Of a stretch of DNA of 64,000 nt, positions 43,188 to 51,271 are shown piece by piece. The notes under the pieces are model-generated. The model made no database searches. It saw nothing but the letters and a program-made list of their open reading frames with translations, and was not told where the DNA came from. Position 1 is the stretch's first letter; each line of letters starts with the position of its first letter. Origin of the DNA: UBA7803 sp041686955 (lineage in GTDB: Bacteria > Pseudomonadota > Gammaproteobacteria > Pseudomonadales > Azotimanducaceae); the NCBI GenBank assembly GCA_041686955.1, contig JAWLCV010000001.1, positions 62,001 through 126,000 on the forward strand, given 5' to 3'. The position numbers were made by a program, and so were the translations under genes.

Positions 43188-43457
43188 TCAGTCGAGCTCG
43201 CCGAAGCCGTTGCCGATGAGGTCCCTGAGTGCCGTGAAAGCCTCGTCCTCGTCGGGCCCCGCCACCGTCAGGGTCACCTCGCTGCCCACCGGCGCCGCCA
43301 GCAGCATCACGCTCATGATGCTCTTGCCGTCCGCTTCCGTGTCCGCCTTGCCGAGACGCACGTCGCTCTGAAAGGTCCTGGCCAGGTTCACGAACTTGCT
43401 GGCGGCTCGGGCGTGCAGGCCCAGCGGGTTGACGATGGTGAGGATCTCCTGGGGCAC
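43188..43457 (-). CDS. ptsO: HPr-family phosphocarrier (NPr of the nitrogen PTS)
   Basis: An 89-residue HPr. His15 in NPLGLHARAA is the phosphoryl site and Ser46 lies in DGKSIMSVMLLAA. With ptsN nearby it forms the nitrogen phosphotransferase system (PtsP-NPr-EIIA-Ntr), which signals nitrogen and potassium status instead of carrying sugars. A Ser46-type site is present, but no HPr kinase gene is seen here. It lies between rapZ (42 nt) and mgtE (17 nt). Confidence 0.93.
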   Translation of the reverse strand: MPQEILTIVNPLGLHARAASKFVNLARTFQSDVRLGKADTEADGKSIMSVMLLAAPVGSEVTLTVAGPDEDEAFTALRDLIGNGFGELD

Positions 43458-43499
43458 TCGGGTGTCCTTCGACTTGTCGGGTCGGGGCGCTGGCGACGA

Positions 43500-44375
43500 T
43501 CAGGCGGTGGTCGCCAGCGCATCGCGTTCCAGTTCGCGGTGGCGCACCAGAACGCTGGCGAACCGGTCCGCGAAGCGGATGCCGAGCTTCTCGGCCATGT
43601 AAACGCTGCGATGCTGCCCGCCCGTGCAGCCGATGGCAACCGTCATGTAGGTCCTGTGGTCTTCCTCGAAGCGCGGCAGCCAGCGCTCCAGGTAGTCGCA
43701 GAGGTCGCGATACATCTCCTGCACCAGGGGATCCGCGTCCAGGAACGCCGCCACCGCATCGTCCAGCCCGGTGAGCGGACGCAGGTCGTTGACCCAGTAC
43801 GGGTTCGGCAGGCAGCGGATGTCGAAGACCAGGTCGGCGTCCACCGGCACGCCGAACTTGTAGCCGAAGGATCGAAACAGCAGGGACAGACCCAGCCGGG
43901 CGCTGCCGATGACCCGGGTGGCGATGAGGTCGGTGAGCTGATGCCCGCGCAGGGTCGTGGTGTCGATGATCAGGTCCGCCACGTCGGAAATGCTCTCGAG
44001 CACCTCCCGCTCGGCCTCGATGGCCTGCAGCAGGTCGGTGTGCTCGTCGGTGAGCGGATGCCGGCGCCGGGTTTCGCTGAAGCGCTTGACCAGGGTGGCG
44101 GAGAGCGCATCCAGGTAGATCACCTGGCAGTCCACGTCCATGCGGTCGAGGGAGAGCAGGATCTCCGGGAAGCGTTCCAGATCCCGGCTACGGGCGTCGA
44201 TGCACACGGCTACGTGGTCGCCCTGCTGCATGGGGTCGCGCAGGGCGTTGTGCACCAGCGACTGAAGCAGGTTGACGGGAAAGTTGTCGATGCAGTTGTA
44301 GCCGGCATCCTCCAGTGAGCGCAGGGCCGTGGTCTTCCCCGACCCGGAGCGCCCGCTGATGATGATCAGCTTCAC
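43500..44375 (-). CDS. rapZ: RNase adapter protein RapZ
   Basis: A 291-residue protein with the Walker A motif GRSGSGKTT at 8-16, a middle VIYLDALSATLVKRF-like Walker B region and the C-terminal GCTGGQHRSVYMAEKL signature. In E. coli RapZ delivers the sRNA GlmZ to RNase E and senses glucosamine-6-phosphate. The GTG at 44375 overlaps the ptsN stop (GTGA), so the long upstream open frame is rejected. ptsN-rapZ-HPr is a conserved order. Confidence 0.95.
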   Translation of the reverse strand: MKLIIISGRSGSGKTTALRSLEDAGYNCIDNFPVNLLQSLVHNALRDPMQQGDHVAVCIDARSRDLERFPEILLSLDRMDVDCQVIYLDALSATLVKRFSETRRRHPLTDEHTDLLQAIEAEREVLESISDVADLIIDTTTLRGHQLTDLIATRVIGSARLGLSLLFRSFGYKFGVPVDADLVFDIRCLPNPYWVNDLRPLTGLDDAVAAFLDADPLVQEMYRDLCDYLERWLPRFEEDHRTYMTVAIGCTGGQHRSVYMAEKLGIRFADRFASVLVRHRELERDALATTA

Positions 44376-44836
44376 GCGGCCTGGCTGCTTGCCAGCCCGA
44401 TCAAGGTCTCGTAGAGGTCCGCATCGCTCTTCTGGCTGCGCAGCCGGCGTCGATTCTCCGGGTCCTGAAACAGCCGGGCGAGCATGGCCAGCACCTCGAG
44501 ATGGGCGCTGGTTTCCTCCGGCGGCACCACCAGCACGAACAGCATGTCGACCCCCTCGCCGTCGGGGGCTTCGTAGTCCACGGGGTCGGCCAGCTTGACG
44601 AAGGCGCCGAGAATACGCGGGCACGGAATCCGGCAGTGGGGAATGGCCACGCCGTCGCCGAGGGCGGTGCTGCCGAGGCGTTCCCGGTTCATCAGCTCGT
44701 CGAAGAGCCCGCGGGCCGGAAGCTCCGGGTAGGCGGATGCCATCAGGTCGCTGGCGAGCTCCAGGGCGCGCTTGCGCGATTGCGCATCGACCTCGGTGCG
44801 TGTGGTGGCCGGGCTGAGAATTCGCGTGATATCCAT
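44372..44836 (-). CDS. ptsN: Nitrogen-regulatory PTS component EIIA(Ntr)
   Basis: A 154-residue EIIA-type protein. The phosphorylated His is His67 in GVAIPHCRIP, and MLFVLVVPPEETSAHLEVLAML covers the next conserved segment (shown in part: VVPPEETSAHLEVLA). It accepts phosphate from NPr and regulates potassium uptake and other targets. The Cys after the active His, where Gly is more usual, is a minor oddity. It sits between hpf (21 nt) and rapZ (4-nt overlap). Confidence 0.94.
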   Translation of the reverse strand: MDITRILSPATTRTEVDAQSRKRALELASDLMASAYPELPARGLFDELMNRERLGSTALGDGVAIPHCRIPCPRILGAFVKLADPVDYEAPDGEGVDMLFVLVVPPEETSAHLEVLAMLARLFQDPENRRRLRSQKSDADLYETLIGLASSQAA

Positions 44837-44857
44837 GATGGAAGCAGGTCGGGGAAC

Positions 44858-45157
44858 CTAACGGCCGTGGTTGCGGTTGACGAGTTTTTCCTTGTGCTTG
44901 AGGAGCTGACGATCGAGCTTGTCCGCGAGCAGGTCGATGGCGGCGTACATGTCGTCGCTGTCGGCGTCGGCGAACAGCTCCGCTCCGCTGACGTGCACGG
45001 TGGCCTCAGCGCGTTGCTTCACCTTCTCGACCGAGAGAACCACGTGGATGTTGTTGATGTTCTCGAAGTGACGCTCGAGGCGCGAGAGCTTCTCGGCGGT
45101 GTAGCTCCGCAGTGCGTCCGTGACGTCCACGTGGTGCCCGGTGATGTTCAACTGCAT
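44858..45157 (-). CDS. hpf: Ribosome hibernation-promoting factor, short form
   Basis: A 99-residue protein: ITGHHVDVTDALRSYTAEKLSRLERHF and YAAIDLLADKLDRQLLKHKEK (in part) are the S30AE domain. The length is that of the short HPF, which acts with RMF to form 100S ribosomes; no long C-terminal dimerisation domain is present. It is 21 nt downstream of rpoN, as in enterobacteria and pseudomonads. Confidence 0.95.
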   Translation of the reverse strand: MQLNITGHHVDVTDALRSYTAEKLSRLERHFENINNIHVVLSVEKVKQRAEATVHVSGAELFADADSDDMYAAIDLLADKLDRQLLKHKEKLVNRNHGR

Positions 45158-45178
45158 TTAGTCTCTCCATGTTCATGA

Positions 45179-46732
45179 TCAAACCAGCCGCTTGCGCTCG
45201 TTGGAGGGGGGAATCGCCATGGATTCCCGGTATTTGGCCACCGTGCGCCGCGCGACGTTGATGCTCTGTTTGGCGAGTATTGCCGCTATCTTGTTGTCGC
45301 TCAACGGCTTCCTCGGATTCTCCTCCGCCGTGAGCTTCTTGATCAGCGCCCGGATGGCGGTGCTGGAGACCTCGCCGCCGGAGCTGGTGGATACGTGGCT
45401 GGAGAAGAAGTACTTCAGCTCGAAGATTCCTCGCGGCGTGTGCATGTACTTACGGTTGGTGACCCGCGAGATGGTGGATTCGTGCATGTCCACGGCTTCG
45501 GCGATGTCGTGCAGCACCAGCGGTTTCATCGCCTCCTCGCCGTACTCCAGAAAACCTCGCTGGTGCTCGACGATCTTCGTTGCGACCTTCAGAAGGGTCT
45601 CGTTGCGGCTCTGCAGGCTCTTCAGAAACCAGCGCGCCTCCTGCAGGTTGTCCCGCAGATAGGTGTTGTCGGAGCTGTTGTCGGCGCGCTTGACCAGGCT
45701 CGCATAGGTGTCGTTGATGCGCAGCCGCGGCGTGGCTTCGGCGTTCAGCTCCACGTTCCAGCGGCCGTTCTTACGGGTCACCAGGACGTCCGGCACCACG
45801 TACTCCGGGGCCTCGGTGGCGATGCTCGAGCCGGGGCGCGGGTTCAGCGACTGGATGAGATGGATCACCTCGGCGAGCTGCTCTTCGTTGAGCTTGAGCT
45901 TGCGCTTGAGCGCTGCGAAATCCCGCCCGGCCAGGAGGTCGAGGTGCTCGTCCACCAGAACCCGCGCTTCCGCCACCCAGGGAGTGTCCGCCGGCAGTTG
46001 TCTGAGCTGCAGGGACAGGCACTCGGCCAGATTGCGGGCGCCGACGCCGGTGGGGTCGAACTGCTGAATGCGCTTGAGCACCGCTACCACCTCGTCGGGC
46101 TCCACCTCCGGGGTATCTCCGTCGAAGGGGCCGACGCTTTCGGCGATCTCCTCCACGGTGGCGGTGAGCATGCCGTCGGAATCGATGGCATCGATGATGC
46201 AAACGGCGATGGTGCGGTCGAGGTCCGACATGGGCGTGAGGTTGAGCTGCCACATCAGGTGATCCTGGAGGCTCTCCGCCGCGCTGTTGCGGGAGTCGAG
46301 ATCCCAATCGTCATCCGGCGCCGGGCCGCTGACGGTGGAGCTGCCTTGATAGATGTCGTCCCACTGGGTGTCCACCGGGAGATCGTCGGGGATCGGCTCG
46401 TCCCACTCCGCCAGATCGCGCTCACTGGCGTCCTGGGCCGCCTCCAGAGGATCGGCCGCCTCCGCGAACGAGTCGGAGTCTTCGCGCTCCGTTCCGGCGA
46501 GCTCCGTGGGGTCACCGTCCTCTGCGTTGGCATCGCGCTCGCGGTTCTCGATTTCCTCCTGAGAGAGCTCTTCGATCTCCTCTTCGAGCTCGAGCATGGG
46601 GTTGGATTCCAGGGCCGTCTGGATCTCCTGCTGCAGATCCAGGCTCGACAGCTGCAGCAGACGAATGGCCTGCTGCAGCTGAGGGGTCATGGTCAACTGC
46701 TGACCGAGCTTGAGTGACAGCGTCTGTTTCAT
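45179..46732 (-). CDS. rpoN: RNA polymerase sigma-54 factor
   Basis: A 517-residue sigma-54. Region I (LKLGQQLTMTPQLQQAIRLLQL) is Gln- and Leu-rich, region II is acidic (about 50-140), and region III has the core-binding and helix-turn-helix parts (STISRVTNRKYM) and the RpoN box ARRTVAKYRE, which reads the -24 promoter element. It needs enhancer-binding activators. It follows lptB by 36 nt; lptB-rpoN-hpf-ptsN-rapZ is a highly conserved order. Confidence 0.97.
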   Translation of the reverse strand: MKQTLSLKLGQQLTMTPQLQQAIRLLQLSSLDLQQEIQTALESNPMLELEEEIEELSQEEIENRERDANAEDGDPTELAGTEREDSDSFAEAADPLEAAQDASERDLAEWDEPIPDDLPVDTQWDDIYQGSSTVSGPAPDDDWDLDSRNSAAESLQDHLMWQLNLTPMSDLDRTIAVCIIDAIDSDGMLTATVEEIAESVGPFDGDTPEVEPDEVVAVLKRIQQFDPTGVGARNLAECLSLQLRQLPADTPWVAEARVLVDEHLDLLAGRDFAALKRKLKLNEEQLAEVIHLIQSLNPRPGSSIATEAPEYVVPDVLVTRKNGRWNVELNAEATPRLRINDTYASLVKRADNSSDNTYLRDNLQEARWFLKSLQSRNETLLKVATKIVEHQRGFLEYGEEAMKPLVLHDIAEAVDMHESTISRVTNRKYMHTPRGIFELKYFFSSHVSTSSGGEVSSTAIRALIKKLTAEENPRKPLSDNKIAAILAKQSINVARRTVAKYRESMAIPPSNERKRLV

Positions 46733-46768
46733 ACTGCAAAGGCGGGTGGCTGCGGTCGCTCACCCGGG

Positions 46769-47494
46769 CTATAGCCTGAATCCTTCTCCCAGATACACAC
46801 TTCTTACCGTCTCGTTGGCAAGTATGGTGCCAGGATCGCCATCTGCAATGATACGACCCGTACTTACTATGTAGGCACGGTCACAGATGTCCAGGGTATC
46901 CCGCACGTTGTGGTCCGTGATGAGCACGCCGATGCCCCTGGCGGCCAGGGCTCGGGTCTGGGTCTTGATGTCGGCGATGGACAGGGGATCCACCCCGGCG
47001 AAGGGCTCGTCGAGCAGCATGAACTCGGGCTCCGTGGCCAGCGCCCGGGCGATTTCCACCCGCCGCCGCTCGCCGCCGGAAAGCCGCTCACCCATGGTCT
47101 TGCGTACCCCCTGGAGGTTGAACTCGGCGAGCAGGGCTTCGAGCAGCTCGCGCTGGCTGCGCCGGTCCAGGTCGCGGCGCAGCTCGAGAATGGCTCGAAT
47201 GTTGTCTTCCGTGGAGAGCTTGCGGAAGACGCTCGCCTCCTGGGGCAGGTAGCCGATGCCGGCCCGGGCACGCTCGTGCATGGGTGCGTCGGTGAGATCC
47301 ACGTGGTCCAGGTAGATCTTGCCCGCGTCGGCCCGGATCAGGCCGACGATCATGTAGAACGTGGTGGTCTTGCCCGCGCCGTTCGGCCCCAGCAGCCCGA
47401 CGATCTCGCCCCCGGAGAGCTGGAGGCTCACGTCCTCCACCGCTACCTTGGTGCGGTAGGCTTTGCGCAGGTTCTCGACCGACAGTTGAGTCAT
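46769..47494 (-). CDS. lptB: LPS export ABC transporter ATP-binding protein LptB
   Basis: A 241-residue ABC ATPase. Walker A GPNGAGKTT is at 36-44, the signature is LSGGERRRVEIARAL, Walker B is MLLDEPFAGVDP and the H-loop is ITDHNV. It powers LptFG-driven extraction of lipopolysaccharide from the inner membrane. The start overlaps the lptA stop by 4 nt. Confidence 0.96.
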   Translation of the reverse strand: MTQLSVENLRKAYRTKVAVEDVSLQLSGGEIVGLLGPNGAGKTTTFYMIVGLIRADAGKIYLDHVDLTDAPMHERARAGIGYLPQEASVFRKLSTEDNIRAILELRRDLDRRSQRELLEALLAEFNLQGVRKTMGERLSGGERRRVEIARALATEPEFMLLDEPFAGVDPLSIADIKTQTRALAARGIGVLITDHNVRDTLDICDRAYIVSTGRIIADGDPGTILANETVRSVYLGEGFRL

Positions 47495-48177
47495 GGCCGT
47501 TCCAGGCTTTCCGAGTCCGTGCGGTCTGCGTCCGTGCGGTCTGCGTCCGTGCGGTCTGCGTCCGTGCGGTCTGCGTCCGTGCGGCGCGCCGGCTGAACCG
47601 TCACCGTCACCGGACCCTCGTCGCCGGCCTCGGCCTGGGCTCTGCCGCCGACGATGTCGTAGTGAATGAGCTCCCCGGTGATCACGTTACCGCCCTGGCT
47701 GAGGGTGGCGTCGCCCTGCAGGTCGACCTGCTCCTGCTGCGTGTGGTAGACGATGACGGCGGCATCCGCCTCCACCTCGCCCTGAGGCTCCTCGAGCTGC
47801 TGCCGGTAGGTGGCGGGCCGTCCCTCGGCCGTGATGCGCACCACCTTCTGGTCTTCGTAGTGGACCACCATCTCGTCGGCGGTGACGCGCATGGACCCCT
47901 GCTCCACCCGTACCTCGCCGCGGTACGTGACGGTGGCCGCACGCTGGTCGTACTCGGCCTGCCGGGCACGGATCTCGATGGGCTGATCGGCGTCTTCCGG
48001 CAGAGCCCAGGCGCCGGCCGCGGCCAGAGCGAGCCCCACTGAGAGGCTCGCCGGAAGGCTCGCCGGAAGGCTCGCCGACAGGCTCGCCGACAGGCTCGGC
48101 CGCAGCCGCGCCCGGGCGCCTGCGGGCCGGCGCCGCAGCCGGAGGCCCTGTATGACCGTGGAGAGTGAAGCCGTCAT
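47491..48177 (-). CDS. lptA: LPS transport periplasmic protein LptA, with unusual repeats
   Basis: A 228-residue OstA-fold protein. The core (about 60-195) has IEIRARQAEYDQRAATVTYRG and MRVTADEMVVHYED (in part), the beta-jellyroll strands that form the LPS bridge across the periplasm. The signal peptide contains a run of four-residue repeats (S-L-S-A/S-L-P-A) and the C-terminus has four exact copies of a five-residue unit (T-D-A-D-R). Both come from tandem DNA repeats and are not known parts of LptA. A normal LptA is about 170-185 residues, so the ends are extended. It overlaps lptB and lies 7 nt after lptC. Confidence 0.9.
   Translation of the reverse strand: MTASLSTVIQGLRLRRRPAGARARLRPSLSASLSASLPASLPASLSVGLALAAAGAWALPEDADQPIEIRARQAEYDQRAATVTYRGEVRVEQGSMRVTADEMVVHYEDQKVVRITAEGRPATYRQQLEEPQGEVEADAAVIVYHTQQEQVDLQGDATLSQGGNVITGELIHYDIVGGRAQAEAGDEGPVTVTVQPARRTDADRTDADRTDADRTDADRTDSESLERP
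47521..47580 (-). repeat. Four perfect 15-bp tandem repeats in the lptA 3' end
   Basis: The unit GCGGTCTGCGTCCGT occurs four times without change, with a degenerate fifth copy just before (GAGTCCGT). On the minus strand each copy encodes T-D-A-D-R, so the copy number can change without shifting the reading frame. The repeat lies in the final part of lptA, just before the overlap with lptB. Confidence 0.95.
48044..48103 (-). repeat. 12-bp tandem repeats in the lptA signal-peptide region
   Basis: The unit AGGCTCGCCGRM is repeated four times (48044-48091: two copies ending GGA, two ending GAC) with a fifth degenerate copy (AGGCTCGGCCGC, 48092-48103). It encodes the S-L-P-A/S-L-S-A run in the hydrophobic part of the LptA signal peptide. 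Copy-number change would lengthen or shorten that peptide in steps of four residues. Confidence 0.92.
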
Positions 48178-48184
48178 GGTCTAC

Positions 48185-48823
48185 TTACTTGAACTGCTCC
48201 GGTAACAGGGTGGTGTGCACGGGCAGCTCACCCGCGGAGAAGAGCCTGATGGAGCCGGCCTGCAAGTCACCTTCCAGACCCTTGGCCGTGGTTCGGCCCA
48301 CGTCGCCCCGGATCATAACATCTCGGTCGGTTTCGGCGTATTGACGTTGCGGGAAGAGCCGCAGAAACGGCGTGGTGAGCCGGATGTTCTCGCCGTCGGG
48401 GCGGGTCTGCTCGAGCACCACGTCGTGCCGCAGGATCACCACCTCCTCGGATTCTCCGGCCGCGCGGATCGCGCCGGTGCGGGCGCGAACCTGCCACGGC
48501 GCGCCCGTTTCGTCGTGCAGGGTCAGGTAGGGCTCGGCGAGCTGGGTGCGGCTCTCCCCCTGATAGTGCTGGATTTCCCGAGCCGCCAGACGGTACTGGA
48601 GGGAGCCGTCGGGCCGGAACTGGGAGATGAGGGCATCCTGCATGTACACGTCCGGCTCGCCGGCGATGCCCGGCACGGCGGGCTCCACCGGGACCACGGG
48701 CGGCGCCGCGCTGCGCTGAATCACCAGCACGGCGGCTGCTGCGGCCACCAGCACCAGGGCCACCAGAATCCAGCTTCGGCTGTAGCGGCCGTTGCGGTTG
48801 GGTTCGGGGTCTGCGGCTGGCAT
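48185..48823 (-). CDS. lptC: LPS export protein LptC
   Basis: A 212-residue protein with one N-terminal membrane helix (WILVALVLVAAAAAVLVI) and a periplasmic OstA-like domain: YMQDALISQFRPDGSLQYRLAA is the typical LptC start of the fold (shown in part: DALISQFRPDGSLQY). It receives LPS from LptFGB and passes it to LptA. The start overlaps the kdsC stop by 3 nt (ATGA arrangement). Confidence 0.93.
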   Translation of the reverse strand: MPAADPEPNRNGRYSRSWILVALVLVAAAAAVLVIQRSAAPPVVPVEPAVPGIAGEPDVYMQDALISQFRPDGSLQYRLAAREIQHYQGESRTQLAEPYLTLHDETGAPWQVRARTGAIRAAGESEEVVILRHDVVLEQTRPDGENIRLTTPFLRLFPQRQYAETDRDVMIRGDVGRTTAKGLEGDLQAGSIRLFSAGELPVHTTLLPEQFK

Positions 48824-49338
48824 CAGCGGTAGGGCCAGGCGCCGCGGGCCCGCAGCAGCAGCTCGCAGACCTCCCGGGCGACGCCTTCTCCGCCGGCGAG
48901 GCCGGTGACGTAATGGGCCTCTGCCAGGGCGCTGGGATGGCCGTTCGGCACGCCGATGGCGAGGCCGACGCGGGTGAACAGAGTGAGGTCGGGCAGGTCG
49001 TCGCCGACGTGGGCCACCTCGGCCCGGGTCAGCCCGAGCTCGTCCATGAGCGCGGCCATGACGCCGGCTTTGTCCGCCACCCCCTGGAACACGCGCTCGA
49101 CGCCGAGCTCGCCGGCGCGGCGGGAGACGGTGCTGGACGTCCTGCCGGTGATGATCGTCACGGTGATGCGGTGGCTCTGCATCAGCTTGATGGCGCTGCC
49201 GTCCTGTACATGGAACGCCTTGATCTCGTCGCCGTGCTCGCTGTAGAGGATGCGCCCGTCGGTGAGCACGCCATCCACGTCGAAGCTCACCAGCTTCACC
49301 GGGCGTGCGCGCTCGAGCAGCGTTTCCGGAAACTGCAT
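48823..49338 (-). CDS. kdsC: 3-deoxy-D-manno-octulosonate 8-phosphate phosphatase
   Basis: A 171-residue HAD phosphatase of the C0 type. VSFDVDGVLTDG holds the nucleophile and acid/base Asp residues, IITGRTSSTV is motif II, and HVGDDLPDLTLF is motif IV. It releases phosphate from KDO-8-P to give KDO for the LPS core. The ATG at 49338 shares one base with the yrbG stop (TGATG). KdsD, normally encoded between yrbG and kdsC, is absent here. Confidence 0.94.
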   Translation of the reverse strand: MQFPETLLERARPVKLVSFDVDGVLTDGRILYSEHGDEIKAFHVQDGSAIKLMQSHRITVTIITGRTSSTVSRRAGELGVERVFQGVADKAGVMAALMDELGLTRAEVAHVGDDLPDLTLFTRVGLAIGVPNGHPSALAEAHYVTGLAGGEGVAREVCELLLRARGAWPYR

Positions 49339-50306
49339 CAGGGAAGTCGGACTTGCTGGAGCAGCACCAGATTGTAGCCGATCCAGCCCAGCAGAATGAC
49401 GGCGCCCTCGAACCGGGTGATCACGGGCCGCGAGCCGATGGCGTAGGCGAACAGGGCGAGGGCCAGGGTCAGGGCCAGCATCATGCCGCAATCCCGCCAG
49501 AGCACCTCGATACCGATGGCAGGGCCGCTCACCAGGGCGGGCACCGACAGCACCGCGAGCAGGTTGAGGATGTTGGATCCCACCACGTTGCCGATGGCGA
49601 TGTCGGTCTGGCCCTTGAGCGCCGCGCCGAGGGTCGCGGCGAACTCCGGCAGGCTGGTGCCGGCGGCCACGATTGTGAGTCCGATGATGAGGTCGCTGAC
49701 GCCGAGCCAGGCCGCCACCTGCACCGCCGCCCACACCAGAAGCTGAGCGCTGGCGAGCAGCACCACCAGCCCCACCACGAGCCAGGACACCGCCTGGCGG
49801 AGCTTCAGCTCCGGCAGCTCCTCCAACTCGTTCTCCAGCGGGTCGATGCCGCCCTCACCGGTGCGCTGATGCTGCATGAGCCGGTAGAGGATGTAGCCGA
49901 GCGCGGCCAGCAGGAGGGCCCCGTCGAGCCGGGAAAGCTGCAGATCGAACAGCAGCACCAGAGTCAGGAAGGTGGCGCCGAGGAGCCACGGCAACTCGGT
50001 GCGCAGGGTGCCTTTGGAGAACGGCAGGGGAGCGATCATGGCGGTGAAGCCCAGCACCAGGCCCATGTTGACGATGTTGGAGCCGATGGCGTTGCCGATG
50101 GCGAGATGGGGGTTGTCTTCCAGGGCCGCGGCGAGGGACACGAGGATTTCCGGTGCGGAAGTGCCGAGGGAGACCACGGTGAGGCCGATCAGCATCTTGG
50201 ATACGCCGAGATGGCTGGCCGTGCTGGCGGCACCGGACAGGAAGCGGTCGGCGCTCCAGACGAGCGTGATGAATCCGATGATGAGTGCGAGTAGAGGAAC
50301 CCACAT
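49338..50306 (-). CDS. yrbG: CaCA-family sodium/calcium exchanger-like protein (YrbG)
   Basis: A 322-residue membrane protein with about ten helices and two alpha repeats: GTSAPEILVSLAAAL...GNAIGSNIVN and GTSLPEFAATLGAAL...GNVVGSNILN. These carry the acidic ion-binding residues (the two Glu). It should exchange Ca2+ for Na+ or K+. The ATG at 50306 aligns with the normal start; the frame extends upstream through the mlaF promoter region and is rejected there. It is the first gene of the minus-strand lpt-rpoN series. Confidence 0.92.
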   Translation of the reverse strand: MWVPLLALIIGFITLVWSADRFLSGAASTASHLGVSKMLIGLTVVSLGTSAPEILVSLAAALEDNPHLAIGNAIGSNIVNMGLVLGFTAMIAPLPFSKGTLRTELPWLLGATFLTLVLLFDLQLSRLDGALLLAALGYILYRLMQHQRTGEGGIDPLENELEELPELKLRQAVSWLVVGLVVLLASAQLLVWAAVQVAAWLGVSDLIIGLTIVAAGTSLPEFAATLGAALKGQTDIAIGNVVGSNILNLLAVLSVPALVSGPAIGIEVLWRDCGMMLALTLALALFAYAIGSRPVITRFEGAVILLGWIGYNLVLLQQVRLP

Positions 50307-50426
50307 ATCAGGGAGCTGGTCGGAGCGGTCCGATCGAGTTAAAGGCGCCCACTTTAGACGCAACCGGCCCCGGCCAACAAGCTTGCCAATTGCCGAGTCA
50401 GGCAAGGTTTTGGCCGAATCCGATGG

Positions 50427-50432
50427 TATAGT
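50427..50432 (+). promoter_or_regulatory. Candidate -10 box for the mla operon
   Basis: TATAGT lies 30 nt before the mlaF start, in the 155-bp divergent region between yrbG and mlaF. No good -35 is seen at 16-18 nt. It is offered as the most likely promoter position only. Confidence 0.3.
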
Positions 50433-50461
50433 GGCGCGCTCCGTGCTAACGACGGCCAGCC

Positions 50462-51271
50462 GTGGCAGACGACACATACATCGAGATTCGGGATCTGTAT
50501 TTCGCCCGGGGAGAGCGCAAGATCTTCGATGGGGTGAACATGTCCATCCCCCGGGGTCGCATCACCGGCATCATGGGCCCGAGCGGCACCGGCAAGACCA
50601 CCCTGCTGCGGATCATCGGCGGCCAGGTGCGCCCGGATCGCGGCGAGGTGCTGGTGGACGGCCACGATGTCTGCCGCATGTCCCGGGACGAGCTTTTCGA
50701 GCTGCGCAAGAACATCGGCATGCTGTTCCAGTCGTCGGCCCTGTTCACGGACATCACCGTCTACGAGAACGTGGCGTTTCCGCTGCGGGTTCACACGGGC
50801 TTGCCGGAAGACACCATTCGCGACCTGGTGCTGCTGAAGCTGAACGCCGTGGGTCTGCGCGGCGCCCGGGACCTGTTCCCGGCCGAGTTGTCGGGCGGGA
50901 TGGCGCGGCGGGTGGCGCTGGCGCGGGCCATCGCCCTGGACCCGAAGCTGCTGATGTACGACGAGCCGTTCACCGGCCAGGACCCCATCTCCATGGGGGT
51001 GCTGGTGAGCCTCATCAAGAACCTGAACCTGGCGCTGCAGACCACGAATCTGGTGGTCTCCCACGACATTCACGAGACCGCGAGCATCGCCGACAAGCTC
51101 ATCATCATTTCCGACGGCAAGGTGATCGGCGAGGGCACCCCGGAGGAACTGCGCCGTGACGGGTCGCCCTGGGTACAGCAGTTCATGACCGGCTCGCCGG
51201 ACGGCCCCGTGCCGTTCCATTATCCGGCCGACGAGCTGCTCTACGACGTGCTGGCGGAGGTCGGGCGATGA
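50462..51271 (+). CDS. mlaF: Phospholipid transport ABC ATPase MlaF
   Basis: A 269-residue ATPase: Walker A GPSGTGKTT at 39-47, LSGGMARRVALARAI as signature, LLMYDEPFTGQDP as Walker B and VSHDIHE as H-loop. With MlaE, MlaD and MlaB it forms the inner-membrane complex that moves phospholipids to keep outer-membrane asymmetry. The GTG at 50462 is the start. The end overlaps mlaE by 4 nt. The run mlaFEDCB-ibaG-murA is typical of Gammaproteobacteria. Confidence 0.96.
   Translation: MADDTYIEIRDLYFARGERKIFDGVNMSIPRGRITGIMGPSGTGKTTLLRIIGGQVRPDRGEVLVDGHDVCRMSRDELFELRKNIGMLFQSSALFTDITVYENVAFPLRVHTGLPEDTIRDLVLLKLNAVGLRGARDLFPAELSGGMARRVALARAIALDPKLLMYDEPFTGQDPISMGVLVSLIKNLNLALQTTNLVVSHDIHETASIADKLIIISDGKVIGEGTPEELRRDGSPWVQQFMTGSPDGPVPFHYPADELLYDVLAEVGR

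Noticed and set aside
47521..48103. CRISPR-like array in lptA
   Set aside because: The repeats are contiguous 12- and 15-bp units without spacers and lie in frame within a coding gene.
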